DNA of 64,000 nt from Terrabacter sp. MAHUQ-38 (GTDB lineage Bacteria > Actinomycetota > Actinomycetes > Actinomycetales > Dermatophilaceae), in assembly GCF_014518425.1 (NCBI RefSeq), contig NZ_JACVCU010000005.1:372678-436677 (forward strand). Direction: 5' to 3'. How positions within the stretch are numbered: position 1 is the stretch's first letter; each line of letters starts with the position of its first letter. This document shows positions 7,754 to 17,419 of this stretch, in pieces. Under the pieces are notes generated by a model. The model made no database searches. It was not told the DNA's origin and saw only the letters and a program-made list of their open reading frames with translations. The position numbers were made by a program, and so were the translations under genes.

Positions 7754-9730
7754 TCAGACCTGGGCGCGCGACTCGATCGCGGCGACGATCTCGTCGATCG
7801 CGTCGTCGATCGGCACACCGTTCTTCTGCGACCCGTCACGGAACCGGAAGGACACCGCGCCCGCGGCCCGGTCCTCCTCGCCCGCGATGAGGGTGAACGG
7901 CACCTTCGACTTGCTGGCGTTGCGGATCTTCTTCGGGAAACGGTCGTCGCTGTCGTCGAGCTCGACGCGGACTCCCTTCGCCTTCAGGCGGTCCAGGACC
8001 TCACCGAGGTAGTCGGCGTAGTCCTCGGCGACGGGCACACCGAGCACCTGCACCGGGGAGAGCCACACCGGGAACGCGCCGGCGTAGTGCTCGGTGAGCA
8101 CACCGATGAACCGCTCGATCGAGCCGAACTTGGCCGAGTGGATCATGACCGGCTGCTCGCGCGAACCGTCGGCCGCCTGGTACTCGAGGCCGAACCGCTC
8201 CGGCTGGTTGAAGTCGTACTGGATCGTCGACATCTGCCAGGTGCGGCCGATCGCGTCGCGCGCCTGCACCGAGATCTTGGGGCCGTAGTACGCGGCGCCG
8301 CCCGGGTCGGGCACGAGGTCGAGCCCGGAGGCCGTCGCGACCTCCTCGAGAACCTTGGTCGCCGCGGCCCACTGCTCGTCGCTGCCGATGAACTTGTCCT
8401 TGGCGTCGTCGCGCGTCGACAGCTCGAGGTAGTAGTCGTCGAGACCGAAGTCCTTGAGCAGCCCGAGGACGAAGTCGAGCAGGTGCTTGACCTCCGCGCC
8501 CGCGGTCTCCTTGGTGACGTAGGAGTGCGAGTCGTCCTGGGTGATCATCCGCACCCGGGTCAGGCCCTGGAGCACGCCGGACTTCTCGTCGCGGTAGACG
8601 GTGCCGAACTCGAAGAGGCGAAGCGGCAGCTCGCGGTAGGAGCGCTGGCGCGCCTTGTAGATGAGGTTGTGCATCGGGCAGCTCATCGCCTTCAGCCGGT
8701 AGTGCTGCCCGTCGACGTCCATGGCCGGGAACATGCCCTGGGAGTAGTACGGCAGGTGCCCGGAGGTGAAGAAGAGCTCCTCCTTCGAGATGTGCGGTGT
8801 GCCGACGTACTGGAAGCCCTCCTCGATGTGCCGCGCGCGGACGTAGTCCTCCATCTCGCGCTTGAGCACGCCGCCCTTCGGGTGGAAGACGGGCAGGCCG
8901 GGACCGAGCTCGGTCGGGAACGAGAAGAGGTCGAGCTCGGCGCCGAGGCGCCGGTGGTCCCGCCGCTCAGCCTCCGCGAGCCGGTCGAGGTACGCCTTGA
9001 GGTCGTCCTTGGTGGGCCAGGCGGTGCCGTAGACGCGCTGGAGCTGCGGGTTCTTCTCGGAGCCGCGCCAGTACGCGGCCGCCGAGCGCATCAGCTTGAA
9101 CGCGTTGCCGATGAGCTTGGTGTTCGGGATGTGCGGCCCGCGGCACAGGTCGCCCCAGGCGCGGGTGCCGTCGCGGCGGACGTTGTCGTAGATCGTCAGC
9201 TCTCCGGCCCCGACCTCGACACCGGCACCCTCCGCGGCCTCCTCGGCGTTGCCACCCTTGAGACCGACGAGCTCGCACTTGTACGGCTCGTGGGCGAGCT
9301 CCTCGAGGGCCTCTGCGTCGGTGACGACGCGGCGCGCGAACGTCTGCCCCTCGTTGATGATCTTCTGCATGGCCTTCTCGAGCGCCTTGAGGTCATCCGG
9401 GTGGAACGGGGTCTCCACGTCGAAGTCGTAGTAGAAGCCGTCGCGGATGGGCGGCCCGATGCCGAGCTTCGCGTCGGCCCGCAGCTGCTGGACGGCCTGG
9501 GCGAGCACGTGCGCGGTCGAGTGGCGCAGCACGGCCAGGCCGTCCTCACTGTCGACGGTGACGGCCTCGACGACGTCTCCGTCGGCCAGGACGTGGAACA
9601 GGTCGCGCAGCTGACCGTTGACGCGTGCGACGACGACGGTGCGGTCACCCTCGAAGAGCTCACCCGCCGTCGTCTGCTCCGCGACCGATCGCTCGCTTCC
9701 GGCGACGGTGACGGTGATCTGTGCAGACAC
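7754..9730 (-). CDS. thrS: Threonyl-tRNA synthetase
   Basis: 658 aa class II synthetase that charges tRNA-Thr. Domains in order: TGS (about 1-65), second additional editing domain with [10 protein letters not shown], catalytic core with motif 2 ([12 protein letters not shown]), zinc ligands in AMSCPMH, TQDDSH and [12 protein letters not shown], and the C-terminal anticodon-binding domain (about 555-658). The GTG start at 9730 ([12 protein letters not shown]) is preceded by a clear GAGGAG eight bases upstream; the open frame extends further upstream but without homology. In mycobacteria thrS also sits just upstream of the HIT-PIM operon. Confidence 0.95.
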   Translation of the reverse strand: MSAQITVTVAGSERSVAEQTTAGELFEGDRTVVVARVNGQLRDLFHVLADGDVVEAVTVDSEDGLAVLRHSTAHVLAQAVQQLRADAKLGIGPPIRDGFYYDFDVETPFHPDDLKALEKAMQKIINEGQTFARRVVTDAEALEELAHEPYKCELVGLKGGNAEEAAEGAGVEVGAGELTIYDNVRRDGTRAWGDLCRGPHIPNTKLIGNAFKLMRSAAAYWRGSEKNPQLQRVYGTAWPTKDDLKAYLDRLAEAERRDHRRLGAELDLFSFPTELGPGLPVFHPKGGVLKREMEDYVRARHIEEGFQYVGTPHISKEELFFTSGHLPYYSQGMFPAMDVDGQHYRLKAMSCPMHNLIYKARQRSYRELPLRLFEFGTVYRDEKSGVLQGLTRVRMITQDDSHSYVTKETAGAEVKHLLDFVLGLLKDFGLDDYYLELSTRDDAKDKFIGSDEQWAAATKVLEEVATASGLDLVPDPGGAAYYGPKISVQARDAIGRTWQMSTIQYDFNQPERFGLEYQAADGSREQPVMIHSAKFGSIERFIGVLTEHYAGAFPVWLSPVQVLGVPVAEDYADYLGEVLDRLKAKGVRVELDDSDDRFPKKIRNASKSKVPFTLIAGEEDRAAGAVSFRFRDGSQKNGVPIDDAIDEIVAAIESRAQV

Positions 9731-9881
9731 GGTTGGTGCTCCTCGTTCGACAGGGACCCGTCGACGGGGCGACGGGCCGGTGGTGGGTGCCGCGCGGTGC
9801 GGCCGTGCAAGCGTATCGAGCGCGCTCAGCACCCAGCGACGCGGTTTGCCCGCACGGCCGAAGCGGTCGACGGCTTCCGCG

Positions 9882-10739
9882 TCACCAGGTGTTCTCCACC
9901 ACGGCGTGCTCGACCTCACCGCGGGCGCCCTCGAGCGCCGACAGCGTTCGTCCGACCTCGAACACGCTGCGCAGGCGGACCGTGGACGGGAGCCGCACGG
10001 GCTTGCGGAACCACACGCGGCTGGTGAGCCCCGCACCGGGAAGTCGCGGCCCCAGCGACGACAGCGTCCTGGCGTACGTGTACATCCCGTGCGCGATGGC
10101 GGACGGGAAGCCGAGGGGACGCGCGGTGAGGGCGTGGACGTGGATCGGGTTCCAGTCGCCCGAGACGGCGGCGTAGGCACGCCCGGTGCCCTCGCCGAGT
10201 CGCCACACCGGGCCGCCGCCGCCGGAGCCGAGCGGCCCGACGGACGGCGGCTCCGAGACCGGCGCCTCGGGGTGCTCCCGACTGCGCGACAGGTAGGTGC
10301 TGACCCCTGTCCACACGACCTCGCCCCGGACACTGACCTCGGACAGGAGGTCGACCTGGCGGCCACGACGGTGTGGTCGCAGGTCCTGGGCCCACACGGA
10401 CACGTCGAGCACCTCGTCGGTGCCGATGGGTCTGCGGACCTCGATGCGGTTCTCGACGTGGACGGCGCCCATGAGCGGCAGAGGAAACCGGTCGCCGCTC
10501 ATGACGCTCATCTGCAGCGGGAACGCCACGAGGTGCGGGTAGGTCGCCGGCAGGATTCCGTCGACCGGGAAGCGGCAGACGTGGGAGTACGCGACGAGCT
10601 GGTCCAGGTCCACGCGTATGCCGGCGCGCGAGACCCGCACGTCGGGCAGGGTGTCGCTCGAGCTGCCTCGACGCAGGGCCGCGGTCGCGTAGATGCGTCG
10701 GAGGTCTGGGGCGGACTCCAGGGTGATCTCCTTGGTCAT
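9882..10739 (-). CDS. MaoC-family enoyl-CoA hydratase (HtdX-like)
   Basis: 285 aa double hot-dog protein. The C-terminal half carries the hydratase-2 motif [10 protein letters not shown] with Asp195 and His200, followed by [10 protein letters not shown]; the N-terminal half is a degenerate hot-dog domain. Such enzymes hydrate trans-2-enoyl thioesters to (R)-3-hydroxyacyl thioesters. It is the last gene of the thiolase-FabG-MaoC operon, 7 bp after the reductase. The order matches mycobacterial Rv0241c (HtdX)-Rv0242c-Rv0243, so a role in fatty-acid turnover or elongation with the neighbouring (R)-specific reductase is likely. Confidence 0.88.
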   Translation of the reverse strand: MTKEITLESAPDLRRIYATAALRRGSSSDTLPDVRVSRAGIRVDLDQLVAYSHVCRFPVDGILPATYPHLVAFPLQMSVMSGDRFPLPLMGAVHVENRIEVRRPIGTDEVLDVSVWAQDLRPHRRGRQVDLLSEVSVRGEVVWTGVSTYLSRSREHPEAPVSEPPSVGPLGSGGGGPVWRLGEGTGRAYAAVSGDWNPIHVHALTARPLGFPSAIAHGMYTYARTLSSLGPRLPGAGLTSRVWFRKPVRLPSTVRLRSVFEVGRTLSALEGARGEVEHAVVENTW

Positions 10740-10746
10740 CGTCTGA

Positions 10747-12066
10747 TCACGCTCCCAGGAGGCTCTGGCCGCAGACGCGCACGACCTGGCCGGTCACGGC
10801 GGCCGCACCCGGCTGGGCGAGCCAGGCGATCGTCTCGGCGACGTCCTTGGGGTGGCCGCCCTGCTCGAGTGAGTTCATCCGCCGCCCGATCTCCCTCGTG
10901 GCAAAGGGGATGCGCGCCGTCATCTCGGTCTCGATGAAGCCCGGCGCGACCGCGTTGACGGTGATCCCTCGGTCGGCGACCTGGCGCGAGAGTGCCGACA
11001 CGAGGCCGATGACGCCGGCCTTGCTGGCGCCGTAGTTGGTCTGGCCGCGGTTGCCCGCGATGCCGGCGATCGAGGCCACGCACACGATGCGGCCACCGTC
11101 GGCCAACCCGCCGTCGCCGAGGATGGCCTCGTTCATGCGCAGGATCGAGCGGAGGTTGACCTCGAGGACCGTCCGCCAGCGGTCCTCGTCCATGTTGACG
11201 AAGAGCTTGTCGCGCGTGATGCCGGCGTTGTGGACCACGATGTCGAGGCCGCCGTGACGCGACGACGCGTGCTCGACGATGCGTCGACCGGCGTCCTCGG
11301 CGGTGACATCGAGCTGGAGCGCGGTGCCCTTGACCTCGTTGGCCACGGCCGCGAGAGCGTCCCCGGCACCCGGGACGTCGCCCGCCACGACGGCTGCCCC
11401 GTCCCGCGCCAGGACCCGCGCGATCTCGGCCCCGATGCCGCGTGCAGCGCCCGTCACGACCGCCACCTTGCCGGCGAGCGGGCGGAGCGGGTCGGTCTCC
11501 CCGCTCGTCGCCTCGTTGACCCGCACCACCTGGCCGTCGACGTATGCGGAGCGGCCGGACAGGAGGAACTCCACCGCCGAACGCACTCCGTCGTGCGCAT
11601 CGCCCTGGGCGAGAACGAGGTTCGCCGTGGCGCCCGCCCGCAACTCCTTGCCGATCGAGCGAACGGCCCCTTCCAGGGCACGCTGCGTCGTCACCTCGGC
11701 GACGTCGCTGAGGGACTGCGGGTCGGTGCCGATGACGACGACGCGGCCGTTGCGGCCGAGCGCCTTGACCGCGGGCGCGCCGAGCAGCCGCAGCTGGTCG
11801 AGCTCCGCAGGGTCGACGGCCGCACTGAGGTCCAGGAGGACTGCGCCCACCTTCTCCCCCGCGTCGCCAGGGGTCGACACCGTCGCGACGCCGACGCTCG
11901 CGAGCCATGACGCGATGCCGTCTGCGAAGCGCCCACCGCCCGCGACGAGGACAGGGCCCTCGCACAGCGGCAGGCCCGGCTCGTAGCGGCGCAGCCGCGT
12001 GGGCTGTGGCACACCCACCTTCTTCGCCACGGGCGACGTGACGAGCTTCGTGAACAGGTCGCTCAT
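10747..12066 (-). CDS. fabG: 3-oxoacyl-ACP/CoA reductase, FabG4 type
   Basis: 439 aa, much longer than ordinary FabG (about 245 aa). The C-terminal SDR domain (about 198-439) has the cofactor motif TGAARGIG (205-212), NAG at 280-282, Ser332 and the YxxxK pair Tyr345/Lys349. The N-terminal 190 residues form a second Rossmann-like domain without a catalytic tetrad (VLVAGGGRFADGIA), the architecture of the high-molecular-weight FabG4 (Rv0242c) that reduces 3-oxoacyl-CoA with NADH. The ATG at 12066 lies 2 bp after the thiolase stop. Confidence 0.9.
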   Translation of the reverse strand: MSDLFTKLVTSPVAKKVGVPQPTRLRRYEPGLPLCEGPVLVAGGGRFADGIASWLASVGVATVSTPGDAGEKVGAVLLDLSAAVDPAELDQLRLLGAPAVKALGRNGRVVVIGTDPQSLSDVAEVTTQRALEGAVRSIGKELRAGATANLVLAQGDAHDGVRSAVEFLLSGRSAYVDGQVVRVNEATSGETDPLRPLAGKVAVVTGAARGIGAEIARVLARDGAAVVAGDVPGAGDALAAVANEVKGTALQLDVTAEDAGRRIVEHASSRHGGLDIVVHNAGITRDKLFVNMDEDRWRTVLEVNLRSILRMNEAILGDGGLADGGRIVCVASIAGIAGNRGQTNYGASKAGVIGLVSALSRQVADRGITVNAVAPGFIETEMTARIPFATREIGRRMNSLEQGGHPKDVAETIAWLAQPGAAAVTGQVVRVCGQSLLGA

Positions 12067-12068
12067 GG

Positions 12069-13364
12069 TCAGGCCTCCAGGATCGCGACGACGCCCTGCC
12101 CACCGGCAGCGCAGATGGAGATGAGGCCGCGCCCACCGCCCGCCTCGTTGAGCTGCTTGGCGAGCGAGGCGACGATGCGCCCACCCGTCGCCGCGAACGG
12201 GTGACCGGCGGCGAGCGAGGAGCCGTTGACGTTGAGCTTGCTGCGATCGATCGAGCCGAGCGGGCCGTCGAGGCCCAGGCGCGCCTTGCAGAAGTCGGGG
12301 TCCTCCCACGCCTTGAGCGTGGTCAGGACTGTCGCGGCGAAGGCCTCGTGGATCTCGTAGAAGTCGAAGTCCTGCAGGCTCAGGCCGTTTCGAGCGAGAA
12401 GGCGCGGCACGGCATACGCCGGCGCCATGAGCAGGCCCTCCTCGCCGTGGACGTAGTCGACAGCCGCGGTCTCGGCGTCGACGAACCACGCCAACGGGGT
12501 CAGGCGGTGCTCGGCGGCCCAATCCTCGCTCGCGAGGAGCACGGCCGACGCGCCGTCGGTGAGCGGCGTCGAGTTGCCGGCCGTCATCGTCGCGCCGTCA
12601 CCCTTGCCGAAGACGGGCTTGAGGGTCGACAGCTTCTCGACGCTCGAGTCGGGGCGCAGGTTCGTGTCACGAGAGACGCCGAGGTAGGGCGTGACCAGGT
12701 CGTCGAAGAACCCCCTGTCGTAGGCGGCGGCCAGCTTCTGGTGGCTTGCGGCGGCCAGCTCGTCCTGCGCCTCGCGGGTGATGCCCCACTGGGCTGCGGT
12801 GAGCGCCATGTGCTCCCCCATCGACAGACCGGTCCGCGGCTCGACGTTCTCCGGGATCGCGGGGAGGAGGTGTCCGGGCCGTAGGCCGGCGAGCGCCTTG
12901 GCGCGGTCGACGGCCGAGCGGGCCCGGTTGGCGGCGAGCAGGGTCTGCCGCAGTCCCTCGCTGACGGCGATGGGAGCGTCGCTCGCACTGTCGACGCCGC
13001 CGGCGATGCCGGCGTCGACCTGGCCGACGGCGATCTTGTTGGCGACGAGGATCGCGGCCTCGAGGCCGGTGCCGCAGGCCTGCTGGATGTCGTAGGCCGG
13101 CGTCCTCGGGTCGAGCCTCGTGCCGAGCACGGTCTCGCGGGTCAGGTTGAAGTCGCGGCTGTGCTTGAGCACCGCTCCGGCGACGACCTCACCGAGCCGC
13201 TCTCCGGCGAGGCCGTAGCGGGCGACGAGGCCGTCGACCGTGGCCGTGAGCATGTCCTGGTTGGACGCCTTCGCGTACTTGCCGTTGGACCGGGCGAAGG
13301 GGATGCGGTTGCCTCCGAGGACCGCGACTCGACGGGACGTGCGCGGGGTGGAGTGGGGCGCCAT
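12069..13364 (-). CDS. Acetyl-CoA C-acyltransferase (thiolase, FadA2/FadI-like)
   Basis: 431 aa thiolase cleaving 3-oxoacyl-CoA with CoA, or condensing in reverse. The nucleophile is Cys97 (QQACGTG), His339 is in EIHEAF, His388 in GHP, and the second cysteine Cys418 in SICAAGGQG. The ATG at 13364 has AGGAGA six bases upstream. It heads the operon with FabG4-like and MaoC proteins and is divergent from a TetR regulator, the layout of mycobacterial fadA2 (Rv0243). Confidence 0.93.
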   Translation of the reverse strand: MAPHSTPRTSRRVAVLGGNRIPFARSNGKYAKASNQDMLTATVDGLVARYGLAGERLGEVVAGAVLKHSRDFNLTRETVLGTRLDPRTPAYDIQQACGTGLEAAILVANKIAVGQVDAGIAGGVDSASDAPIAVSEGLRQTLLAANRARSAVDRAKALAGLRPGHLLPAIPENVEPRTGLSMGEHMALTAAQWGITREAQDELAAASHQKLAAAYDRGFFDDLVTPYLGVSRDTNLRPDSSVEKLSTLKPVFGKGDGATMTAGNSTPLTDGASAVLLASEDWAAEHRLTPLAWFVDAETAAVDYVHGEEGLLMAPAYAVPRLLARNGLSLQDFDFYEIHEAFAATVLTTLKAWEDPDFCKARLGLDGPLGSIDRSKLNVNGSSLAAGHPFAATGGRIVASLAKQLNEAGGGRGLISICAAGGQGVVAILEA

Positions 13365-13462
13365 GGATCTCTCCTGCTGTCGGATGTCTGGCCTGTCGTT
13401 CCGGTCCAAGATAACCGAAACCGACAGTAGTCGATACAGCCAGTACCTGTTACTTTCGTGAG
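13365..13462. promoter_or_regulatory. Divergent promoter region, thiolase operon / TetR
   Basis: This 98-bp gap is the only regulatory space for both the thiolase operon (minus) and the TetR gene (plus). It is more AT-rich than its flanks (AAGATAACCGAAAC, TGTTACTTTCG). A -10-like TATCTT on the minus strand lies at 13413-13408. A short CGAC-AGTA-GTCG inverted repeat near its middle could be half of a TetR operator; no longer palindrome is clear. Confidence 0.4.
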
Positions 13463-14158
13463 ATGGACGATGAGGTGGACCACGCCCCAGGTGCACGCGC
13501 CACTCCCCGGGACGGGCGCGACGCACGGTGGGAGCGACATCGTGAGGAGCGGCGAGCCGCCCTCGTCGACGCGACGATCCGCGCCATCCGCAAGCACGGC
13601 GCAGGAGTCGGGATGGATGACATCGCGGCGGAGGCCGGCACGTCCAAGACCGTGATCTACCGCCACTTCGACGACAAGGCCGGCCTCTACCGCGCCGTCG
13701 CCGCGCGCATCGACGGGCGCGTCGTCCGCAACGTCGGCTCTGCGCTCGGCGGCACGGGCACGGCGCCCGGTGACACGCGCGATCTCGTCGCGTCCACGGT
13801 CGATGCCTACCTCGCCCTCGTCGAGTCCGACACGGAGGTCTACCGCTTCGTCGTCAACCGGCCGCTCGTCGACCTCCCTCTGCCCGACGACCCGGTCGGC
13901 GGCACGGTCGACCAGGTCACCGACCAGCTCACCGGGCTGCTCCTGGCCTCGCTCCGCGGGAACGCCACCGAGCCCTCCCGCGCCCGCACGTGGGCCATCG
14001 CCCTCGTCGGCTCGGTCCGCGCGGTCGCCGACGACTGGCTCGCCACCCCGGAGTCCGAGCGCGCGTCCCGCGTCGCCGTCGTCGAGGCCCTCACCGACCT
14101 CGCCTGGCACGGCCTCGCCCCGATCCTGTCCGCCGACGAGCCAGCCCGGACCCGCTGA
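13463..14158 (+). CDS. TetR-family regulator of the beta-oxidation locus
   Basis: 231 aa. The N-terminal helix-turn-helix (about residues 28-75) reads RRAALVDATIRAIRKHGAGV then MDDIAAEAGTSKTVIYRHF. The C-terminal ligand domain is all-helical and hydrophobic. It is divergent from the thiolase operon and 25 bp upstream of the acyl-CoA oxidase-like gene, so it probably represses both transcripts until an acyl-CoA binds. A TetR gene (Rv0238) sits near the corresponding mycobacterial locus. The ATG at 13463 was chosen; the preceding sequence has no strong ribosome site, so initiation may be near-leaderless. Confidence 0.85.
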   Translation: MDDEVDHAPGARATPRDGRDARWERHREERRAALVDATIRAIRKHGAGVGMDDIAAEAGTSKTVIYRHFDDKAGLYRAVAARIDGRVVRNVGSALGGTGTAPGDTRDLVASTVDAYLALVESDTEVYRFVVNRPLVDLPLPDDPVGGTVDQVTDQLTGLLLASLRGNATEPSRARTWAIALVGSVRAVADDWLATPESERASRVAVVEALTDLAWHGLAPILSADEPARTR

Positions 14159-14183
14159 GGTCCCCGAGTACCCAGGAGCCGAG

Positions 14184-16205
14184 ATGTCCACGGCCGAACG
14201 CACTCCCGCCGCCCCCACGCCCGCTAACCGACTCTCCGGCGTCTCCGACACAGTCACCGAGCAAGAGAACCTCGAGCCGATCGCGTCCGGGGCCCATGAC
14301 GGGCCCGACCTCGTCGCCGCATTGCGCCGCCATCTCGACGGACCCTTCACACCGGTGCGCGACCACTGTCGCGCCCTCGACGCCGCCACGTTCGGACCAC
14401 CAGCCGAGCCCCCGTCCATGGACGCGCACCGCGCCCGCGTCACGGCCCAGCTCGCCGAGCTCGCCAGGCAGCCGTATGCCGCCTACGGCTTCCCGGAGCA
14501 CCAGGGTGGGCATGCGCGCTTCGGCGAGGCGGTGGCCGCATTCGAGATGCTCGGCCACACCGACCTGTCGTTGTTCGTCAAGGCCGGGGTCCAGTGGGGT
14601 CTGTTCGGCGGTGCCGTGTCACTGCTCGGCACGAGCCGCCACGACCACCTCCTGCCGCTGATCACGTCCGGCGAGCTCCAGGGCTGTTTCGCGATGACCG
14701 AGACGGGTCACGGCAGCGACGTGCAAAGCCTGCTGACGACGATGACCTACGACGACGCCACCGACGAGCTCGTCGTCCACTCACCGGCGCCCGAGGCACG
14801 CAAGGACTACATCGGCAACGCGGCGCGCGACGGGCAGCTCGCGGCGGTGTTCGCCCAGCTCGTCGTCGGCGACGAGTCGCACGGCGTCCACTGCGTGCTC
14901 GTCCCGATCCGAGGCGCCGACGGGGCGCCCGCGCCCGGCGTCACCATCGAGGACTGCGGACCCAAGCTCGGCCTGACCGGGGTCGACAACGGCCGCCTCT
15001 CCTTCGACCACGTGCGGGTCCCGCGCACCAACCTGCTCGGCCGCTACGGCGACATCGACGAGACCGGTGCCTACTCGAGCCCCATCGACAACCCCGGCCG
15101 GCGGTTCTTCACGATGCTCGGCACCCTCGTGCGCGGGCGCATCTCCGTCGCCGGCGGTGCAGGTGCCGCGGCGCGGTCGGCCCTGGCCGTGACGACGACG
15201 TATGCCGCCCGTCGCCGCCAGTTCGCCCCACCCGGCACGGACGTGGAGACGACCGTCCTCGACTACCGCACGTACCAGCGCCGGCTGCTGCCCAGGGTCG
15301 CGACGGCATACGCCCTCCAGCTCGCCCAGCACGAGCTCGTCTGCGCGATGGACGACGTCCTCGCCGGTCGCGCCACCGGCGAGCAGGACCAACGCCGCCT
15401 CGAGACCCGAGCCGCCGGTATCAAGGTCCTGACGACCCGGCACGCGACCGACACGATCCAGGAGTGCCGCGAGCTGTGCGGTGGCGCCGGATACCTGTGG
15501 GCCAACCGCCTTGCAGCGCTCAAGGCGGACACCGACATCTTCACCACCTTCGAGGGCGACAACACGGTGCTGCTCCAGCTCGTCGCGAAGTCGCTCCTGA
15601 CGGACTACCAGGCGACGTTCGGCGACCTGGACACCGCCGGCATCGTGCGCTTCGGGGCGCGGCTCGCGGCGGGCGCCGTCATCGAGCGGACGGCGGCGCG
15701 CGGCATCATCCAGCGGCTCGTCGACGCCGCACCGGGCCGCGACGAGGACGTCACCTTCGCGATCCGCGGCACCCAGCTCCGGCTGCTGCGCGAGCGCGAG
15801 GAGCACCTGCTCGAGGGGCTCGCCCGCCGGCTGCGACGGGCCACGGTGCCGGGCGGGGACGCGTTCCAGGCCTTCAACGCCTGCCAGGACCACCTGGTCG
15901 ACGCGGCCATCGCGCACGTCGAGCGCACGGTCGCCGAGTCGTTCGCAGCCTCGGTCGAGGCGTGCACGGATCCTGAGGCCAGGGCCGTGCTGGCCCGGGT
16001 CTGCGACCTGCACATCCTCTCGGCCATCGAGAGACACAAGGCGTGGTACCTCGAGCACGACCGGCTGAGCCCGGCGCGCACCAAGGCGCTGACAGCGCTC
16101 GTCAACGAGATCTGCGCCGAGCTGCGGCCGCATGCGACGACGCTCGTCGACGCCTTCGGCATCCCCGACGGACTGCTCGCGACGGAGATGTCCGGGACGG
16201 CCTGA
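14184..16205 (+). CDS. Acyl-CoA oxidase/dehydrogenase family protein
   Basis: 673 aa flavoprotein. FAD/substrate motifs typical of acyl-CoA oxidases are present: CFAMTETGHGSDVQ, GRISVAGGAG, and the likely catalytic Glu in TFEGDN (about residue 457). The C-terminal 170 residues resemble the ACOX domain (WYLEHDRLSP). Ordinary acyl-CoA dehydrogenases are about 380-400 aa; this length and the GHGSDVQ motif favour the oxidase branch, which passes electrons to oxygen. It may do the first step for the adjacent hydratase, reductase and thiolase. The ATG at 14184 follows AGGAG by six bases and starts just after the TetR gene, probably in one operon. Confidence 0.85.
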   Translation: MSTAERTPAAPTPANRLSGVSDTVTEQENLEPIASGAHDGPDLVAALRRHLDGPFTPVRDHCRALDAATFGPPAEPPSMDAHRARVTAQLAELARQPYAAYGFPEHQGGHARFGEAVAAFEMLGHTDLSLFVKAGVQWGLFGGAVSLLGTSRHDHLLPLITSGELQGCFAMTETGHGSDVQSLLTTMTYDDATDELVVHSPAPEARKDYIGNAARDGQLAAVFAQLVVGDESHGVHCVLVPIRGADGAPAPGVTIEDCGPKLGLTGVDNGRLSFDHVRVPRTNLLGRYGDIDETGAYSSPIDNPGRRFFTMLGTLVRGRISVAGGAGAAARSALAVTTTYAARRRQFAPPGTDVETTVLDYRTYQRRLLPRVATAYALQLAQHELVCAMDDVLAGRATGEQDQRRLETRAAGIKVLTTRHATDTIQECRELCGGAGYLWANRLAALKADTDIFTTFEGDNTVLLQLVAKSLLTDYQATFGDLDTAGIVRFGARLAAGAVIERTAARGIIQRLVDAAPGRDEDVTFAIRGTQLRLLREREEHLLEGLARRLRRATVPGGDAFQAFNACQDHLVDAAIAHVERTVAESFAASVEACTDPEARAVLARVCDLHILSAIERHKAWYLEHDRLSPARTKALTALVNEICAELRPHATTLVDAFGIPDGLLATEMSGTA

Positions 16206-16239
16206 CGCGGCCGCGAGCACGGACCGGGGTACTCCGCGC

Positions 16240-16272
16240 CGCCGTCAGCGCGCCGTCAGCCCGCCGTCAGTC
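16240..16272. repeat. 11-bp tandem repeat x3
   Basis: CGCCGTCAG occurs three times with an 11-bp period between two convergent genes. On the minus strand each copy carries TGA, and because 11 is not a multiple of 3 the three TGAs fall in all three frames. The last copy supplies the stop codon of the flavin-reductase-like gene. Confidence 0.6.
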
Positions 16273-16788
16273 GGTGGGCCGCTGGTAGCGGCCGCGGCGG
16301 TGGACGAGGGGCACATCTTCCTCACCGACGACGGTGTGCTCGATCACCGCCTCGACGAGCACCGACCAGCCGACGTCGTGCCGGCTCAGCGGGTCGAGAC
16401 GCACGCCCATCCACGTGGTCGCGCCCACCGGGCGCGGCCCCCACTCCGTCTGCTCCCACTGCGTGAGCCGGAACGGGCCTCCCGGGGCGGGCATGACACC
16501 GGCGAAGGCATCGGCGAGCATCTGGTCGCGCCAGCCGAGGAGGGACACGACCGCGGTGCCGGTCTCCTCGAGCCGCTCGAGCAGGTCCGAGTCGGCGTGC
16601 ACCAGGGCAACGACGCGGCCCGGGTCACCCGTCGCGACGAGGTAGGACGACACGGTGAGCCCCGCCCGCTCGACGCCCTCGCCCGAGGTCCACAACGAGA
16701 CGGCTGCCCCGATGCGCCCACGCAGCCGACGCACCTGGTCGCGCTCGTCGTCGGGGGTCTCGAATGGGTGCTCGCTGTGGATCGTCAC
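16267..16788 (-). CDS. Flavin reductase-like (FMN-binding split-barrel) protein
   Basis: 173 aa. The sequence IGAAVSLWTSGEGVERAGLTV and VVSLLGWRDQMLADAFAG fits the flavin-reductase-like split-barrel fold that binds FMN and reduces it with NAD(P)H, or uses it in a monooxygenase pair. No partner oxygenase is adjacent. It converges on the acyl-CoA oxidase gene and is followed upstream by the MOSC-like gene on the same strand. Confidence 0.75.
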   Translation of the reverse strand: MTIHSEHPFETPDDERDQVRRLRGRIGAAVSLWTSGEGVERAGLTVSSYLVATGDPGRVVALVHADSDLLERLEETGTAVVSLLGWRDQMLADAFAGVMPAPGGPFRLTQWEQTEWGPRPVGATTWMGVRLDPLSRHDVGWSVLVEAVIEHTVVGEEDVPLVHRRGRYQRPTD

Positions 16789-16819
16789 GCTGCACTCCCC
16801 CGCGACAGAGCCCGAGCGC

Positions 16820-17170
16820 TCACTCGGGCTCGGCCACGAGGACGGTGTCGTCGACGGCGACGGTGCCCGGCGTGACGACCTCGGCGTAGACGCCCGCGCA
16901 CTGCGACGGAGCCTGCGTGATGCTCAGCGTGCAGTCGCCGATGCGGACGACGCGGCCGACGAGCTGGCCGAGCACCGAGGACTCCATGTCGAGCACGATG
17001 TTGGCCTTGGGATGCGTCTCGACGTAGTCGTCGGCCGAGACGAGGTGCACCGCGTGCTTCTTGGACCGGTTGCCCTCCGGGCCGCTCTGTGTCACCTCGA
17101 CCGAGTCGAGCTCCTGCCCCGGCGCGTCGGAGTCGGGGTAGATGAACAGGCTGGAGACCGTCGCGTTCAT
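16820..17170 (-). CDS. Small MOSC-like domain protein
   Basis: 116 aa, the size of a minimal MOSC domain (MoCo sulfurase C-terminal), which carries sulfur or binds molybdenum cofactor. The pattern VEVTQSGPEGNRSKKHAV followed by GRVVRIGDCTLSITQ and a conserved-type cysteine (SQCAGVY) matches the family loosely. The ATG at 17170 (MNATVSS) was chosen; the open frame further upstream runs through the tRNA-Val gene and is not coding. The assignment is by pattern only. Confidence 0.6.
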   Translation of the reverse strand: MNATVSSLFIYPDSDAPGQELDSVEVTQSGPEGNRSKKHAVHLVSADDYVETHPKANIVLDMESSVLGQLVGRVVRIGDCTLSITQAPSQCAGVYAEVVTPGTVAVDDTVLVAEPE

Positions 17171-17240
17171 GGGCGACACGCTAGCCCCTGCGGGGCCTCG
17201 CCGCGCGGGCGAGAGGGCGAGTCGTGCGCGTCGAGCGGGG

Positions 17241-17314
17241 TGGACGTGAAGGGACTCGAACCCCTGACCTCTCGCGTGTGAAGCGAACGCTCTAACCAAC
17301 TGAGCTACACGTCC
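17241..17314 (-). tRNA. tRNA-Val (anticodon CAC)
   Basis: A full cloverleaf is visible on the minus strand: acceptor GGACGTG / CACGTCC, D-loop AGCTCAGTTGG, anticodon loop TTCACAC (anticodon CAC), T-loop GGTTCGAGTCC. Discriminator base is A; CCA is not encoded. A -10-like TATTGT lies about 45 bp upstream. Confidence 0.95.
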
Positions 17315-17419
17315 GGGCACCCCTGTGCCGGCAGGCTGTCGGGGTGACGGAGGGAAACAATAGCCTGTGCCGGACCGGGGACGGTAATCGCCCCTCCCGC
17401 GCGGCCCCGGCGCCGCGGG

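Noticed and set aside
5266-7890. A long open frame antisense to the GH92 gene (874 codons)
   Set aside because: It reads as Arg/Val/Gly-rich low-complexity protein with no domain and mirrors the codon bias of the real gene on the other strand; typical of high-GC DNA.
9731-9881. Possible T-box or other riboswitch ahead of thrS
   Set aside because: No T-box core or antiterminator/terminator pair is visible in the 151-bp gap; a normal GAGGAG ribosome site is present.
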